64,000 nucleotides of DNA from an uncultured bacterium (GCA_945873205.1 CAMCCC010000002.1:1-64000); one strand, 5' to 3'. Numbered from the stretch's first letter, positions 1 through 8,901 are shown. Notes: generated by a model from the sequence alone, not told the origin. A program made the numbers and translations.

Positions 1-54
1 TAGAGTTTGAGAATGCCGACTGAAAAAATGGCATCTATAGTGTTGCGATGTTAC

Positions 55-91
55 ACGTGGTCGCAAAGCCCGCTTTGCGACCACGTTCTTT
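55..91. terminator. intrinsic terminator-like hairpin
   Basis: Perfect inverted repeat ACGTGGTCGCAAAGC/GCTTTGCGACCACGT followed by TTCTTTTT. Confidence 0.7.
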
Positions 92-109
92 TTCCTTCAG
101 AATAAGATA

Positions 110-146
110 AAAAGAGCCTGTAAAACTTCTGTTTTCAGGCTCTTTT
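110..146 (-). terminator. terminator for the galK/flavin reductase operon (minus strand)
   Basis: AAAAGAGCCTG...CAGGCTCTTTT inverted repeat directly downstream of the minus-strand stop. Confidence 0.7.
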
Positions 147-151
147 GTTAT

Positions 152-763
152 TTATCTCCGAATGAAATCCGTCCTCAGCCGTTTTTCATACGCCGGGTGT
201 TCCGCCCCGTTTTCCATGTTCTTCAGCATCCAGGCCATGTTCTGCCCCAGGGTGCGCATGGTCTGCAGGCCCTCCAGATCTTTTTTCGCGTCCTCGGCGG
301 TGCGGCCATGGATCTGGTTCCAATACTGGCTGCCCACCACCTGCATACTGCTGATGGTGAAGTATTTGTTCAGCCGGTCAAAGGCCGCGGTAGCGCCGCC
401 CCGGCGGCAGGAGACCACCGCCGCCAGCTTGCCGGCCATTTTGTTCTCCCCGCAGTAAAAGAGCCTGTCCAAAAAGGCGCAGAGCTGTCCGGCCGGCCCG
501 GCGTAATACACTGGGGAGCCGATCACAATGCCCTGGAATTCATCCAGCCGCTCCAGCAGCCGGTTCACCCCATCGTCAAAAACGCAGCGCCCGCTTTCGT
601 GGCACTTGGCGCAGGCGATGCAGCCGGCGATGGGCTTGGTGCCAATGTGGAAAAGCTCCGTTTCTACGCCGTTTTTCTCCAGGGTGTCGGCCGTCTCCCG
701 CAGGGCGGTATAGGTGCAGCCAAACTGGTGGGGGCTGCCGTTGATCAACAATACCTTGCTCAT
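152..763 (-). CDS. NADPH-dependent FMN reductase / flavodoxin-like NAD(P)H oxidoreductase
   Basis: MSKVLLINGSPHQFGCTYTAL flavodoxin-like start, C-x2-C cluster, GSPVYYAGPAGQLCAFLDR motif. Confidence 0.85.
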   Translation of the reverse strand: MSKVLLINGSPHQFGCTYTALRETADTLEKNGVETELFHIGTKPIAGCIACAKCHESGRCVFDDGVNRLLERLDEFQGIVIGSPVYYAGPAGQLCAFLDRLFYCGENKMAGKLAAVVSCRRGGATAAFDRLNKYFTISSMQVVGSQYWNQIHGRTAEDAKKDLEGLQTMRTLGQNMAWMLKNMENGAEHPAYEKRLRTDFIRR

Positions 764-773
764 TACTTACTCC

Positions 774-1973
774 TCAGTATTCCACCTTCATGAAGCCCTT
801 GCTGCGAATCTTCATTACATGGCAATGGCCGGCGCCGAAGACGGCCTCCATCCGGGCCTTGAACTCTGCCAGCAGATCGTCCGGCACGAAGGCCTGGACG
901 GTGCCGCCGAAGCCGCCGCCGTGGACCCGGTAGGCCCCCCGGTCGCCCAGGATGCTGTCACACAGGGCCAGGGCCAGGGCGGCGGACTGCTCCGCCGTGC
1001 TGCCGGTGACCACCACGTTTTGCAGGTACATCCAGGAGGAACGACCCGATTCCCGGATCACCTGGAGGAAGCCGGGGAAATCGCCCTCTTCCAGGGCGTC
1101 GCACAGCCGCTCTACCCGGCGGTTCTCCTGGTAGATATGGATGGCGCGCAGCAGGGCCCGGTCCCCTGCGGCGGCCCGGACAGCGGCGATATTGGCAAAG
1201 AAGTCCTCCTCCGGCACATCCCGCAGAGCGGTCTTGCCGAAGAAGCCGGAGACCTTCCCAAGCTCCCCGGGAATGGCGGCGTATTCATGGGTCAGATTGG
1301 CGTGGTCCGCCCCCACGTCGATCATGCAAAGGCTGTGGCCCGCGGCGGCAAAGTCAAAATCCACCGGCTTCACCACTGGCGCCGCCGGGTCCTGAAAATC
1401 GATGGCGATGATGCCGCCCCAGGCGGAAGCCATCTGGTCCATCAATCCGCAGGGCTTGCCGAAGAAGCGGTTCTCCGCCTTCTGGCCGATGATGGCAAGG
1501 TCGGTGGCGTTCAGAGCCTCACCGCAGAAAAGGCCGTTCACCACCGCGCCCATCAGCACCTCAAAGGCAGCAGAGGAAGAAAGGCCGCTGCCCTGCATCA
1601 CTTGGGAGGTGACGCAGGCGTCAAAGCCCCGGACCGAATAGCCCCGGCGGGCAATCTCACTGCAGATGCCCCGCACCAGGGCGGCGGTGGTTCCCTGCTC
1701 GCCCTCCACCGGCTCCAGGCAGTTCAGGTCAACGCTGAACATGTCATAGCCCTCGGACTTGACCTTCACCAGGCTGCTGCCGTTTTCCGCCGCGGCGGCC
1801 AGCATATCCACATTCACAGAGCCTGCCAGCACCCGGCCATGCTGATGGTCGGTATGGTTGCCGCCGATCTCCGTGCGCCCCGGGGCGGAATAAATCACCG
1901 GCTGCGCCTGCCCGAACAGGCCGCGAAAGGTGTTCAAAAGTTTTTCGATTCTGGTGTCCATCGCGCTCTCCAT
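774..1973 (-). CDS. galK: galactokinase
   Basis: GRTEIGGNHTDHQHGRVLAGSVN (galactokinase signature), GSGLSSSAAFEVL (GHMP motif), VHGGGFGGTVQAF. Confidence 0.95.
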   Translation of the reverse strand: MESAMDTRIEKLLNTFRGLFGQAQPVIYSAPGRTEIGGNHTDHQHGRVLAGSVNVDMLAAAAENGSSLVKVKSEGYDMFSVDLNCLEPVEGEQGTTAALVRGICSEIARRGYSVRGFDACVTSQVMQGSGLSSSAAFEVLMGAVVNGLFCGEALNATDLAIIGQKAENRFFGKPCGLMDQMASAWGGIIAIDFQDPAAPVVKPVDFDFAAAGHSLCMIDVGADHANLTHEYAAIPGELGKVSGFFGKTALRDVPEEDFFANIAAVRAAAGDRALLRAIHIYQENRRVERLCDALEEGDFPGFLQVIRESGRSSWMYLQNVVVTGSTAEQSAALALALCDSILGDRGAYRVHGGGFGGTVQAFVPDDLLAEFKARMEAVFGAGHCHVMKIRSKGFMKVEY

Positions 1974-2059
1974 CCTCTCTTATTGTATACGCAATAGTAT
2001 GTAATCACAGTCTATCCCAGTGCACCGGCGCTGTCAAGGCTTTTCCCATGTCCCACCGC

Positions 2060-2113
2060 TTAATTAACGTAATTCAATTTACATATTTTAATTAACTTAA
2101 TATCATTTACATA
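2060..2113 (+). repeat. tandem imperfect 26-bp direct repeat (28-bp period) upstream of the metNIQ promoter
   Basis: TTAATTAACGTAATTCAATTTACATA (2060-2085) and TTAATTAACTTAATATCATTTACATA (2088-2113), 22/26 identical. Confidence 0.75.
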
Positions 2114-2170
2114 AATATAGTATTTTGTTGTTATGTTCCTTTCCGTTCAAAATTTTTTTGTAATTTGCTG

Positions 2171-2199
2171 TTGACAAGCAGATATATTAGGACTATAAT
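2171..2199 (+). promoter_or_regulatory. consensus sigma-A promoter of the metNIQ leader
   Basis: TTGACA (2171-2176), 17-nt spacer, TATAAT (2194-2199). Confidence 0.9.
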
Positions 2200-2231
2200 C
2201 CACTCAGTCTTTAAGAAAGGAGACGGGTCAT

Positions 2232-2345
2232 ATGCGTAGCTTCCGTATTGTCAACTGCATGATGATGGGTATGATGTACATGTTCCGCATGTGCATGATG
2301 ATGTGCGCGCAAAAACATGACTCGCCTTGTTTCGTATCCATCTGA
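2232..2345 (+). CDS. putative 37-aa Met-rich leader peptide MRSFRIVNCMMMGMMYMFRMCMMMCAQKHDSPCFVSI
   Basis: Strong SD AGAAAGGAG upstream of ATG; 11 of 37 codons are ATG; followed by an intrinsic terminator before metN. Confidence 0.85.
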   Translation: MRSFRIVNCMMMGMMYMFRMCMMMCAQKHDSPCFVSI

Positions 2346-2354
2346 AAAGGATCA

Positions 2355-2405
2355 AAGCTGTTATTGACAGGCTTGGGAAACATCGTGAGTTTCCCAAGCC
2401 TTTTT
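2355..2405 (+). promoter_or_regulatory. putative attenuator: alternative hairpin 2355-2374 overlapping terminator 2369-2405
   Basis: 13-bp perfect stem AGGCTTGGGAAAC/GTTTCCCAAGCCT, 7-nt loop, U-tract; competing AAGCTG...CA(G)GCTT pairing uses part of the terminator 5' arm. Confidence 0.75.
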
Positions 2406-2446
2406 CATTGCCCATTGTGCAATACAAAATTGAAAGGACAGAGACA

Positions 2447-3436
2447 ATGATTGAGCTGAAGAAACTCTCCAAGACCTTTGAGAGCGCTTCCGGGCCTGTG
2501 GAAGCCCTGCGGGATATCGACCTCACCATCAACGACGGCGAGATATTCGGTATCATCGGCCTTTCCGGCGCCGGCAAAAGCACCCTTGTCCGCTGCATCA
2601 ACCTGCTGGAGCGGCCCAGCGCCGGCCAGGTCATTATCGACGGCCGGGATATGACCGCCCTGCCCAGGGCAGAACTGCTGAAAATGCGCAGAAGCATTTC
2701 CATGATCTTTCAGGGCTTCAACCTGCTGGAGCAGAGGAACGTGCTGAAGAACGTGTGCTTCCCGCTGGAGATTTCCGGCGTGAAGAAGCAGGAGGCGGAA
2801 AAGCGGGCCGGAGATCTTCTGAAGCTGGTGGGTCTGGAGGACAAGGCGGACAAGTTCCCCGCCCAGCTCTCCGGCGGCCAGAAGCAGCGGGTGGCTATCG
2901 CCCGGGCCCTGGCCACCAATCCCAAGTACCTGCTGTGCGACGAGGCCACCAGCGCCCTGGACCCCAACACCACCCGCTCCATCCTGGAGCTGCTGCGGAC
3001 CATCAACCAGACCATGGGCGTCACCATCATCGTCATCACCCACGAGATGAAGGTCATCGACCAGATCTGTGACCGGGTGGCGGTGATCGACAACAGCCGG
3101 ATCGCCGAGGAAGGCCGGGTCAGCGAGGTGTTCACCAACCCCCAGTCGGACATTGCCAGGGATCTCATTCTTCCCCAGGACCGGGCCGCCCTGGACACTG
3201 CCGGCGGCCGCCAGGTGAGGCTCACCTTCGACGGGCTTTACTCCCAGGCTCCCATTATCTCCCAGATGGTGCTGGACTGCCAGGCCCCGGTGAACATTCT
3301 CTTTGCCGACACCAAGGAATATGAGGGCGTGATCTACGGCCACATGATCATCGAGTTGCCCACCGACGAGCGGCAGGCAGACAAAATCATTGCCTGGCTC
3401 AGCAACAGCCAGGTGGGTTGGAAGGAGGAGAAGTAA
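2447..3436 (+). CDS. metN: methionine ABC transporter ATP-binding protein MetN (with C-terminal NIL domain)
   Basis: GLSGAGKSTLVRCINLLERP Walker [16 protein letters not shown] signature, NIL domain at the C-terminus; start moved downstream from the ORF-track start. Confidence 0.93.
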   Translation: MIELKKLSKTFESASGPVEALRDIDLTINDGEIFGIIGLSGAGKSTLVRCINLLERPSAGQVIIDGRDMTALPRAELLKMRRSISMIFQGFNLLEQRNVLKNVCFPLEISGVKKQEAEKRAGDLLKLVGLEDKADKFPAQLSGGQKQRVAIARALATNPKYLLCDEATSALDPNTTRSILELLRTINQTMGVTIIVITHEMKVIDQICDRVAVIDNSRIAEEGRVSEVFTNPQSDIARDLILPQDRAALDTAGGRQVRLTFDGLYSQAPIISQMVLDCQAPVNILFADTKEYEGVIYGHMIIELPTDERQADKIIAWLSNSQVGWKEEK

Positions 3437-3437
3437 G

Positions 3438-4115
3438 ATGCTTTCTGAAATGTTCTATAAGCTGTGGGCCAACGGCCTGATCCAGATGGCCGTATTTGAG
3501 ACCATCTACATGACGGTGATCGCCACCGCTTTCTCCTATCTCTTTGGTCTGCCCCTGGGCATGATCCTCTGCGTCACCGACGTCAACGGCATCCGCCCCA
3601 CCCCCTGGGTGAACCGGATTCTGGGCTTTGTTGTCAACTTCTTCCGCTCCATCCCCTTCATCATCCTGATGGTGGCCATGCTGCCGGTTGCCCGCTTCAT
3701 CCTGGGCACCAGCCTTGGCAACGGGGCCGTCATCGTGATGCTGGTGATCGGCGCCTCCCCCTATGTGGCCCGGATGGTGGAGTCCTCCGTGAAGGAGGTA
3801 GGAGCCGGTGTGATCGAGGCCGCCCAGTCCATGGGCTGCACCAATATGCAGATCATCACCAAGGTGCTGCTGCCGGAGGCAAAGCCTTCCCTGATCAACG
3901 GGGCAGTCATTTCCATGGTCACCATCCTTGGCTACTCCGCCATGGCTGCCACCATCGGCGGCACCGGCCTGGGCCAGGTGGCAATCATATACGGCCATCA
4001 GCGCAACAACGCGGACATCACCTGGATCTGCGTCCTGCTCACCGTGGCCATCGTCCAAATCATCCAGATCGTCGGTACTACCATTGCACGCAAGACCGAC
4101 AAGCGCATCAAGTGA
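3438..4115 (+). CDS. metI: methionine ABC transporter permease MetI
   Basis: MetI-type permease (GLPLGMIL, EAAQSMGCTNMQIITKVLLPEAKPSLING); follows metN. Confidence 0.93.
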   Translation: MLSEMFYKLWANGLIQMAVFETIYMTVIATAFSYLFGLPLGMILCVTDVNGIRPTPWVNRILGFVVNFFRSIPFIILMVAMLPVARFILGTSLGNGAVIVMLVIGASPYVARMVESSVKEVGAGVIEAAQSMGCTNMQIITKVLLPEAKPSLINGAVISMVTILGYSAMAATIGGTGLGQVAIIYGHQRNNADITWICVLLTVAIVQIIQIVGTTIARKTDKRIK

Positions 4116-4241
4116 GGGAATTGAAATGATCTTCACCAGCCTTTGTAAGCTGCGAATGTGAGGGGCCTTTTTTCAGACCATGCCATTCATTCAACTTACA
4201 AACATCAATTTTGTTATCCATTAAGAAAAGGAGAAAATAAA

Positions 4242-5057
4242 ATGAAAAAGATTATTGCTATCGTTCTCGCCATCGCCACCGTTTTCTGCTTCGCCGCCTG
4301 CGGCAAGAAGGCCGAAGACAAGGTCATCAAAGTCGGCGCCAGCTCCACCCCTCACGCTGAGATCCTGGAGCAGGTGAAGGAGTCCCTGAAGAAGGACGGC
4401 TACGAGCTGGAGATCGTTGTCTATGACGACTATGTGCTGCCCAACCAGGCCCTGTCCGAGGGCACCCTGGACGCCAACTACTTCCAGCACACCCCCTACC
4501 TGAACAGCTACAATGCTTCCAACGGCACTGACCTGGTTTCCGCCGCTCTGATCCACTACGAGCCCTTCGGCCTCTACGGCAATGGTGTTGACGCTGTGGC
4601 CGACATCGCCCCCGGCGCCACCATCCTCATCCCCGCTGACGACAGCAACGAGACCCGCGCCCTGCTGCTGCTGGCCCAGGAAGGCCTGATCGAGCTGCCT
4701 GCTGACGCTTCCGCCGAGAAGGGCGTCACCACCCTGGATATCGTCGACGCCAAGGGCTTTGACGTGCAGGCTGTCCAGGCCGACACCGTTCCCGCCCAGC
4801 TGGCCAACAGCAATCCCGGCACCGTGGCCGTCATCAACGGCAACTACGCCCTGCAGGCCGGTCTGAAGGTTGCTGACGCCCTGGCCATCGAGGACGCTTC
4901 CGGCGACGCCGCCCAGACCTACGCCAACATCATCGCCTGCCGCAAGGGCGACGAGTCCAGCGCCAAGGTTCAGGCTCTGGTGAAGGCTCTCCAGACCGAC
5001 GCGGTCAAGACCTTCATTGCCGACAGCTACAACGGCGCTGTGGTCGCCATCTTCTGA
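4242..5057 (+). CDS. metQ: methionine-binding lipoprotein MetQ (NlpA family)
   Basis: Lipobox FCFAACGKK; VGASSTPHAEILEQVK, DANYFQHTPYLNSYN, NlpA motifs. Confidence 0.93.
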   Translation: MKKIIAIVLAIATVFCFAACGKKAEDKVIKVGASSTPHAEILEQVKESLKKDGYELEIVVYDDYVLPNQALSEGTLDANYFQHTPYLNSYNASNGTDLVSAALIHYEPFGLYGNGVDAVADIAPGATILIPADDSNETRALLLLAQEGLIELPADASAEKGVTTLDIVDAKGFDVQAVQADTVPAQLANSNPGTVAVINGNYALQAGLKVADALAIEDASGDAAQTYANIIACRKGDESSAKVQALVKALQTDAVKTFIADSYNGAVVAIF

Positions 5058-5076
5058 TTGGTTCCGAATGGATCAT

Positions 5077-5105
5077 GCCCTGCCCCTTCATGGGGCAGGG
5101 CTTTT
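5077..5105 (+). terminator. intrinsic terminator after metQ
   Basis: GCCCTGCCCC/GGGGCAGGGC followed by TTTT. Confidence 0.9.
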
Positions 5106-5182
5106 CCGTTTTTTGCCGGGATTGTAATTCAGGGCGGAATATGGTATCATAAATCCATCTTTGCAGAATTCCGGAGAAGTTT

Positions 5183-6076
5183 ATGAGAACACGTCAAAGA
5201 AGCAAGGTTCCTCTGCTGATCGCTTCCATCCTGCTGCTGGTGGCGGTGATCGTTGTGGTCGTGGGGCTTTTGAAAGAAGAACAGCCGGAGCCGGACCCCC
5301 ATGAGGGCCAGGTGTATATCAACGACGGCTTTGGCATGGTGTGGATGACGCCCCTGGAGGGCGTGGACGCCAACCCCATTCAGCGGGGCGAAATGCGGGT
5401 GGTCAACGGTCAGCCCCAGTATACGGGTGCTGATTTTGAGACCCTTTACGGCGTGGATGTGTCCGAGCACCAGTGGGGCATTGACTGGGCCAAGGTGGCA
5501 GCCTCCGGCGTGGATTTCGCCATGATCCGGCTGGGCTACCGGGGCTACACCGAGGGCGGTCTGTTTGAGGACCCCTACTTCAGGAGCAACATGGAAGGGG
5601 CCGCCGCCAACGGGCTGAAGCTGGGCGTGTATATGTTCTCCCAGGCCATCACCGTGGAGGAGGCCGTTGCAGAGGCGGAGTTTGTTCTGGAACGGCTGGA
5701 GGGCTATGATATCGACCTGCCGGTGGTCTATGACTGGGAGAAGATGGAAGGCGTGGCCGCCCGTACCGATGGCATGGATGAGGCGCTGCTGACCCAGTGC
5801 GCCCAGGCCTTCTGCCAGCGGATTCAGGAGGCGGGCTATGAGGCCTGCATTTACTTCAACCGACATCTGGGCTACTACGGTTTCGACCTGAGCCAGCTGA
5901 CGGATTATTCCTTCTGGATCGCGTTGCCGGGCACCTTCCCGGATTTCTATTACCAGTGCGAGCTGTGGCAATACAGCTTCAATGCGGAGGTCCCGGGGAT
6001 CGAAGGCCCCACGGATATGAACCTGCTGTTCGTCCCTGCGGCAACGCCGGAACCCTCCCCCATTGCCGCGCCTTAA
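5183..6076 (+). CDS. membrane-anchored glycoside hydrolase family 25 lysozyme
   Basis: N-terminal TM; YGVDVSEHQWGIDW, FAMIRLGYRGYTEG, LPVVYDWEKM. Confidence 0.9.
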   Translation: MRTRQRSKVPLLIASILLLVAVIVVVVGLLKEEQPEPDPHEGQVYINDGFGMVWMTPLEGVDANPIQRGEMRVVNGQPQYTGADFETLYGVDVSEHQWGIDWAKVAASGVDFAMIRLGYRGYTEGGLFEDPYFRSNMEGAAANGLKLGVYMFSQAITVEEAVAEAEFVLERLEGYDIDLPVVYDWEKMEGVAARTDGMDEALLTQCAQAFCQRIQEAGYEACIYFNRHLGYYGFDLSQLTDYSFWIALPGTFPDFYYQCELWQYSFNAEVPGIEGPTDMNLLFVPAATPEPSPIAAP

Positions 6077-6080
6077 CATC

Positions 6081-6121
6081 AAGCCCCAAAATCCCCGGCA
6101 CAGGCAGGGATTTTGGGGCTT
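6081..6121. terminator. terminator hairpin
   Basis: AAGCCCCAAAATCCC/GGGATTTTGGGGCTT. Confidence 0.75.
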
Positions 6122-6158
6122 GAAATTAGCGGAGATTTGGTATATACTCTCATCGTAT

Positions 6159-6244
6159 GCCGGTGTGATGGAATGGTAGACGTAGCGGATTCAAAATCCG
6201 CCGATGGCAACATCGTGTGGGTTCGAGTCCCACCACCGGCACCA
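6159..6244 (+). tRNA. tRNA-Leu (anticodon CAA)
   Basis: GCCGGTG/CACCGGC acceptor stem, long variable arm, anticodon loop TTCAAAA, GGTTCGAGTCC T-loop, encoded CCA. Confidence 0.95.
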
Positions 6245-6262
6245 TAACATCCCAACACTTTA

Positions 6263-6324
6263 GATGCCGTAGGCGCAAAGCCTACGGCATCAAGCCTTTC
6301 CGGGTTTTTTGACCCGGATTTTTT
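6263..6324 (+). terminator. double hairpin after tRNA-Leu
   Basis: GATGCCGTAGGC/GCCTACGGCATC then CCGGGT/ACCCGG followed by a T-run. Confidence 0.7.
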
Positions 6325-6577
6325 ATTGAAATTTCCATAGATGCCAAAGGCAGTTTTCGGGTAACTGGTGGGATTCGAGCCTTCCGATACCCGCTTTGTT
6401 GAAGGTGATTCCCAATTCTGCGCTCTTTTGAAACGCAAACGTTTCAGAAAAGCGCATTTTTTATTGAAAAATATAAATTTTTATGAAGCATTGTATTTTC
6501 AAAAACAGCAATAGATGGTAATATGATAACTCGAGACAGATAAGAATTGAGAAATCGGTATTTGTAGGAGAAGTATT

Positions 6578-7066
6578 ATGAAAAACAAAGCCTTGGTCGT
6601 GATCGACCTCCAGAATGATATTACAAAAAACTACAGAGAGATCATTGCGACTACCAATCAAGCGATTGATTGGGCGATTGCAAGCAATATGGATGTTGTC
6701 TACATTCAACATAACAATCTATCTGCAGGAACGAGAACTTTTAAGCCCGGCACTCGCGGTGCCGAATTTGTTGCTGAACTCAAGATCGTATCAGATCACA
6801 TTTTCACCAAAACAAAAAGCAATGCATTAACGAGTGAAGAATTTGCCGCTTTTATCCGGGCACACAACATCACCGAGTTTTTTGTTGCTGGAGCAGATGC
6901 CACAGCCTGTGTAAAGTCTACCTGTTTCAATATGGCCAAAGCCGGATATTCTGTTCATGTATTATCTGACTGCATCACAAGTTATGATAAAAAGAAACTC
7001 CCTGAGATGATGGAATATTATATAAACAAGGGCTGCACCGTCGAAAAACTCAGTGAAGTTATGTAA
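6578..7066 (+). CDS. isochorismatase-family cysteine hydrolase
   Basis: ALVVIDLQNDITKNY, FFVAGADATACVKSTCFNMAKAGYSVHVLSDC (catalytic Cys region). Confidence 0.9.
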   Translation: MKNKALVVIDLQNDITKNYREIIATTNQAIDWAIASNMDVVYIQHNNLSAGTRTFKPGTRGAEFVAELKIVSDHIFTKTKSNALTSEEFAAFIRAHNITEFFVAGADATACVKSTCFNMAKAGYSVHVLSDCITSYDKKKLPEMMEYYINKGCTVEKLSEVM

Positions 7067-7142
7067 GTATTCTAAGCCGACAAATTCCAGTTTTGTCGCT
7101 TTCTCCTCATTATCAAAATCAGGATACCAATAACCTGGAAAT

Positions 7143-7173
7143 GCCTCGCTGAAAATTCAGCGAGGCTCTTTTT
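7143..7173 (+). terminator. intrinsic terminator
   Basis: GCCTCGCTGAA/TTCAGCGAGGC followed by TCTTTTT. Confidence 0.85.
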
Positions 7174-7232
7174 GACGGATCGGTAAACAGCTTTTGGGCA
7201 GCGCAATTCGGCAAGGACACCGCCGCTCTGCT

Positions 7233-8141
7233 TCATTTCCCTGCGCCGCCGGTGCCGGGGGCCCGCTCATCTCCCAGGAAAAACACCGCAACCGTCCCGG
7301 GGCCGCAATGGGAAGCAATTATCGTTCCAATATCACAGATGCGGATTTCTCCACGAATGTTGGGGAAGTTTTCCCGCAGGGCGGCCGCCAGCTGTTCCGC
7401 GTCCCCAAGGCAGTTGGAATGACAGACAAAGCACTTCTCCCCATAGCCGGATTCGCTCAGGGCGTGGGCTTTCATTTCCTGAATGGTGCGGGCAATGGCA
7501 GCCTTCTTCCCCCGCACTTTGTCATAAGCAATGATTTTCCCGGCGTCATTGAGCCGCATGATCGGGCAGATATTCAGTATTGCGCCCAGGGTGGCCGCCG
7601 CGCCGGACATCCGCCCGCTGCGGCGGTAGTATTTCAGATCGGTGGAGAAAAACTGGTGGTGAACCCGTTTGCGATTTTCCGTCACCCAGGCGGCCACATC
7701 TTCCATGGGAAGGCCGGCATCCCGCAGATCGGCCGCATAATCCACCAGCAGCCCATAGCCTGACGAGCTGCAATAGGAATCTATGACGGTGATCTTCCGA
7801 TGGGGGTAGCGTTCCTGAAGAAGCGCCGCCGCCTGAAACGCATTGGCAACGGAATTGGTCATCCCGGAACCAAAAGCAATGTGAAGCAGGTCGCCCTCTT
7901 TCACCAGCGGTTCAAAGAAATCCACATATTGCATCACATTGAGCTGGGATGTTTTGGGGATCTCCTGCTCCAGCTGGGCGTAAAAGTTAGGGAGAAAATC
8001 CGGGTTCCGGCCCATATCGTCCGGGTATTCCTTTCCCCCGACGATGTAAGAATAGAAAATAACAGGGATCCCCCGCCCCTGCACATAAGCCCAGGGCAGG
8101 TCTACCGTGGATTCACAAGAGAGTGTAAATGATTTGTTCAT
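7233..8141 (-). CDS. DegV family (fatty-acid-binding) protein 1
   Basis: SCESTVDLP, GSGMTNSVANA, YYRRSGRMSGAAATLGAILNICPIM, ASHCGPGTVAVFFLG. Confidence 0.9.
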   Translation of the reverse strand: MNKSFTLSCESTVDLPWAYVQGRGIPVIFYSYIVGGKEYPDDMGRNPDFLPNFYAQLEQEIPKTSQLNVMQYVDFFEPLVKEGDLLHIAFGSGMTNSVANAFQAAALLQERYPHRKITVIDSYCSSSGYGLLVDYAADLRDAGLPMEDVAAWVTENRKRVHHQFFSTDLKYYRRSGRMSGAAATLGAILNICPIMRLNDAGKIIAYDKVRGKKAAIARTIQEMKAHALSESGYGEKCFVCHSNCLGDAEQLAAALRENFPNIRGEIRICDIGTIIASHCGPGTVAVFFLGDERAPGTGGAGK

Positions 8142-8256
8142 GGTATGTACTCCTTATCAAAAGTGCAAGCTGTATGGCCCGGCATAATTTTTCATTCTCT
8201 GTGCCACTCATTTTAAGTCATTCTCCGAAAAAGGGAATGGGATAAAATTGGGACTT

Positions 8257-8265
8257 TGACCCGAA
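8257..8265. promoter_or_regulatory. candidate TetR box TGACCCGAA (copy C)
   Basis: Same 9-mer as in the other TetR/DegV divergent intergenic region (16520-16528, 16625-16633). Confidence 0.45.
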
Positions 8266-8361
8266 TTTAGACAGTTAAGGTATTTTGCCCAATTGAGATT
8301 CGGCGGAGGGCTGTTACAATATCAATATACGATTAATATACGCTGTCATGAGGAGGGTAAT

Positions 8362-8901
8362 ATGGCGAATTTTACGCAAGATGCGATTTTGAAAACTTTC
8401 GGTGACCTGTTGGAAGCGCTGCCCTTTGAGAAGATCACCGTCTCCACCCTGATCCGGGAATGCAACATCAGCCGCAACACCTTCTACTACCACTATCCGG
8501 ATATTTATGCGCTGCTGGACGACTGGATCAGCAAATCCCTGGGGAAGTACAGCGCCCTGGAGGACGATGGCAGCTGGCAGGAAAACATAAAGGCGCTGCT
8601 CTATGCCTGCAGGGACAACAAGAAGAAGGTCTACCACATCTTCAACTCCCTCTCCCGGGATCGCCTGGAGCGCTATTTTTTTGACCGAACGGACAACCTG
8701 GTCTATGACTTTCTTCTCCGCCGGACCCAGGGGAAAAGCGTCGGCCAGAAACGGGTGCGGGATCTCTCGGATATCATCCGCTATGCCATCTATGGCTATT
8801 TCATGCGCTTTCTCTGGAACGGCATGGAGGATGACATTGATGCGGCTGTGGACAATCTGGGCATCCTGTTTGAGGAAATTCTGGACAGCCTTCTCCCCTG
8901 A
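8362..8901 (+). CDS. TetR/AcrR family transcriptional regulator 1
   Basis: FEKITVSTLIRECNISRNTFYYHYPDIYALLDDW HTH; start at ATG after AGGAGG. Confidence 0.9.
   Translation: MANFTQDAILKTFGDLLEALPFEKITVSTLIRECNISRNTFYYHYPDIYALLDDWISKSLGKYSALEDDGSWQENIKALLYACRDNKKKVYHIFNSLSRDRLERYFFDRTDNLVYDFLLRRTQGKSVGQKRVRDLSDIIRYAIYGYFMRFLWNGMEDDIDAAVDNLGILFEEILDSLLP

Noticed and set aside
1973-2010. TATTGTATACGCAATA palindrome upstream of galK
   Set aside because: Plausible operator but too short and unsupported by a linked regulator in the window.
2206-2440. SAM riboswitch or Met T-box upstream of metN
   Set aside because: No S-box core (e.g. GAGGGA...GCAACC) and no T-box AGGGUGGNACCGCG sequence could be found.
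2327-2446. Extended N-terminus of metN in the ORF track
   Set aside because: It runs through the terminator hairpin and overlaps the leader peptide; ATG 2447 with SD-like AAAGGACAG matches MetN starts.
4126-4161. 11-aa ORF MIFTSLCKLRM between metI and metQ
   Set aside because: Only two Met codons, no clear terminator/antiterminator nearby; not enough to call a second leader peptide.
6079-6438. 119-aa minus ORF containing GGGTRTHTMLPSADFESATSTIPSH
   Set aside because: This is the translation of the antisense strand of tRNA-Leu, a known type of spurious database protein.
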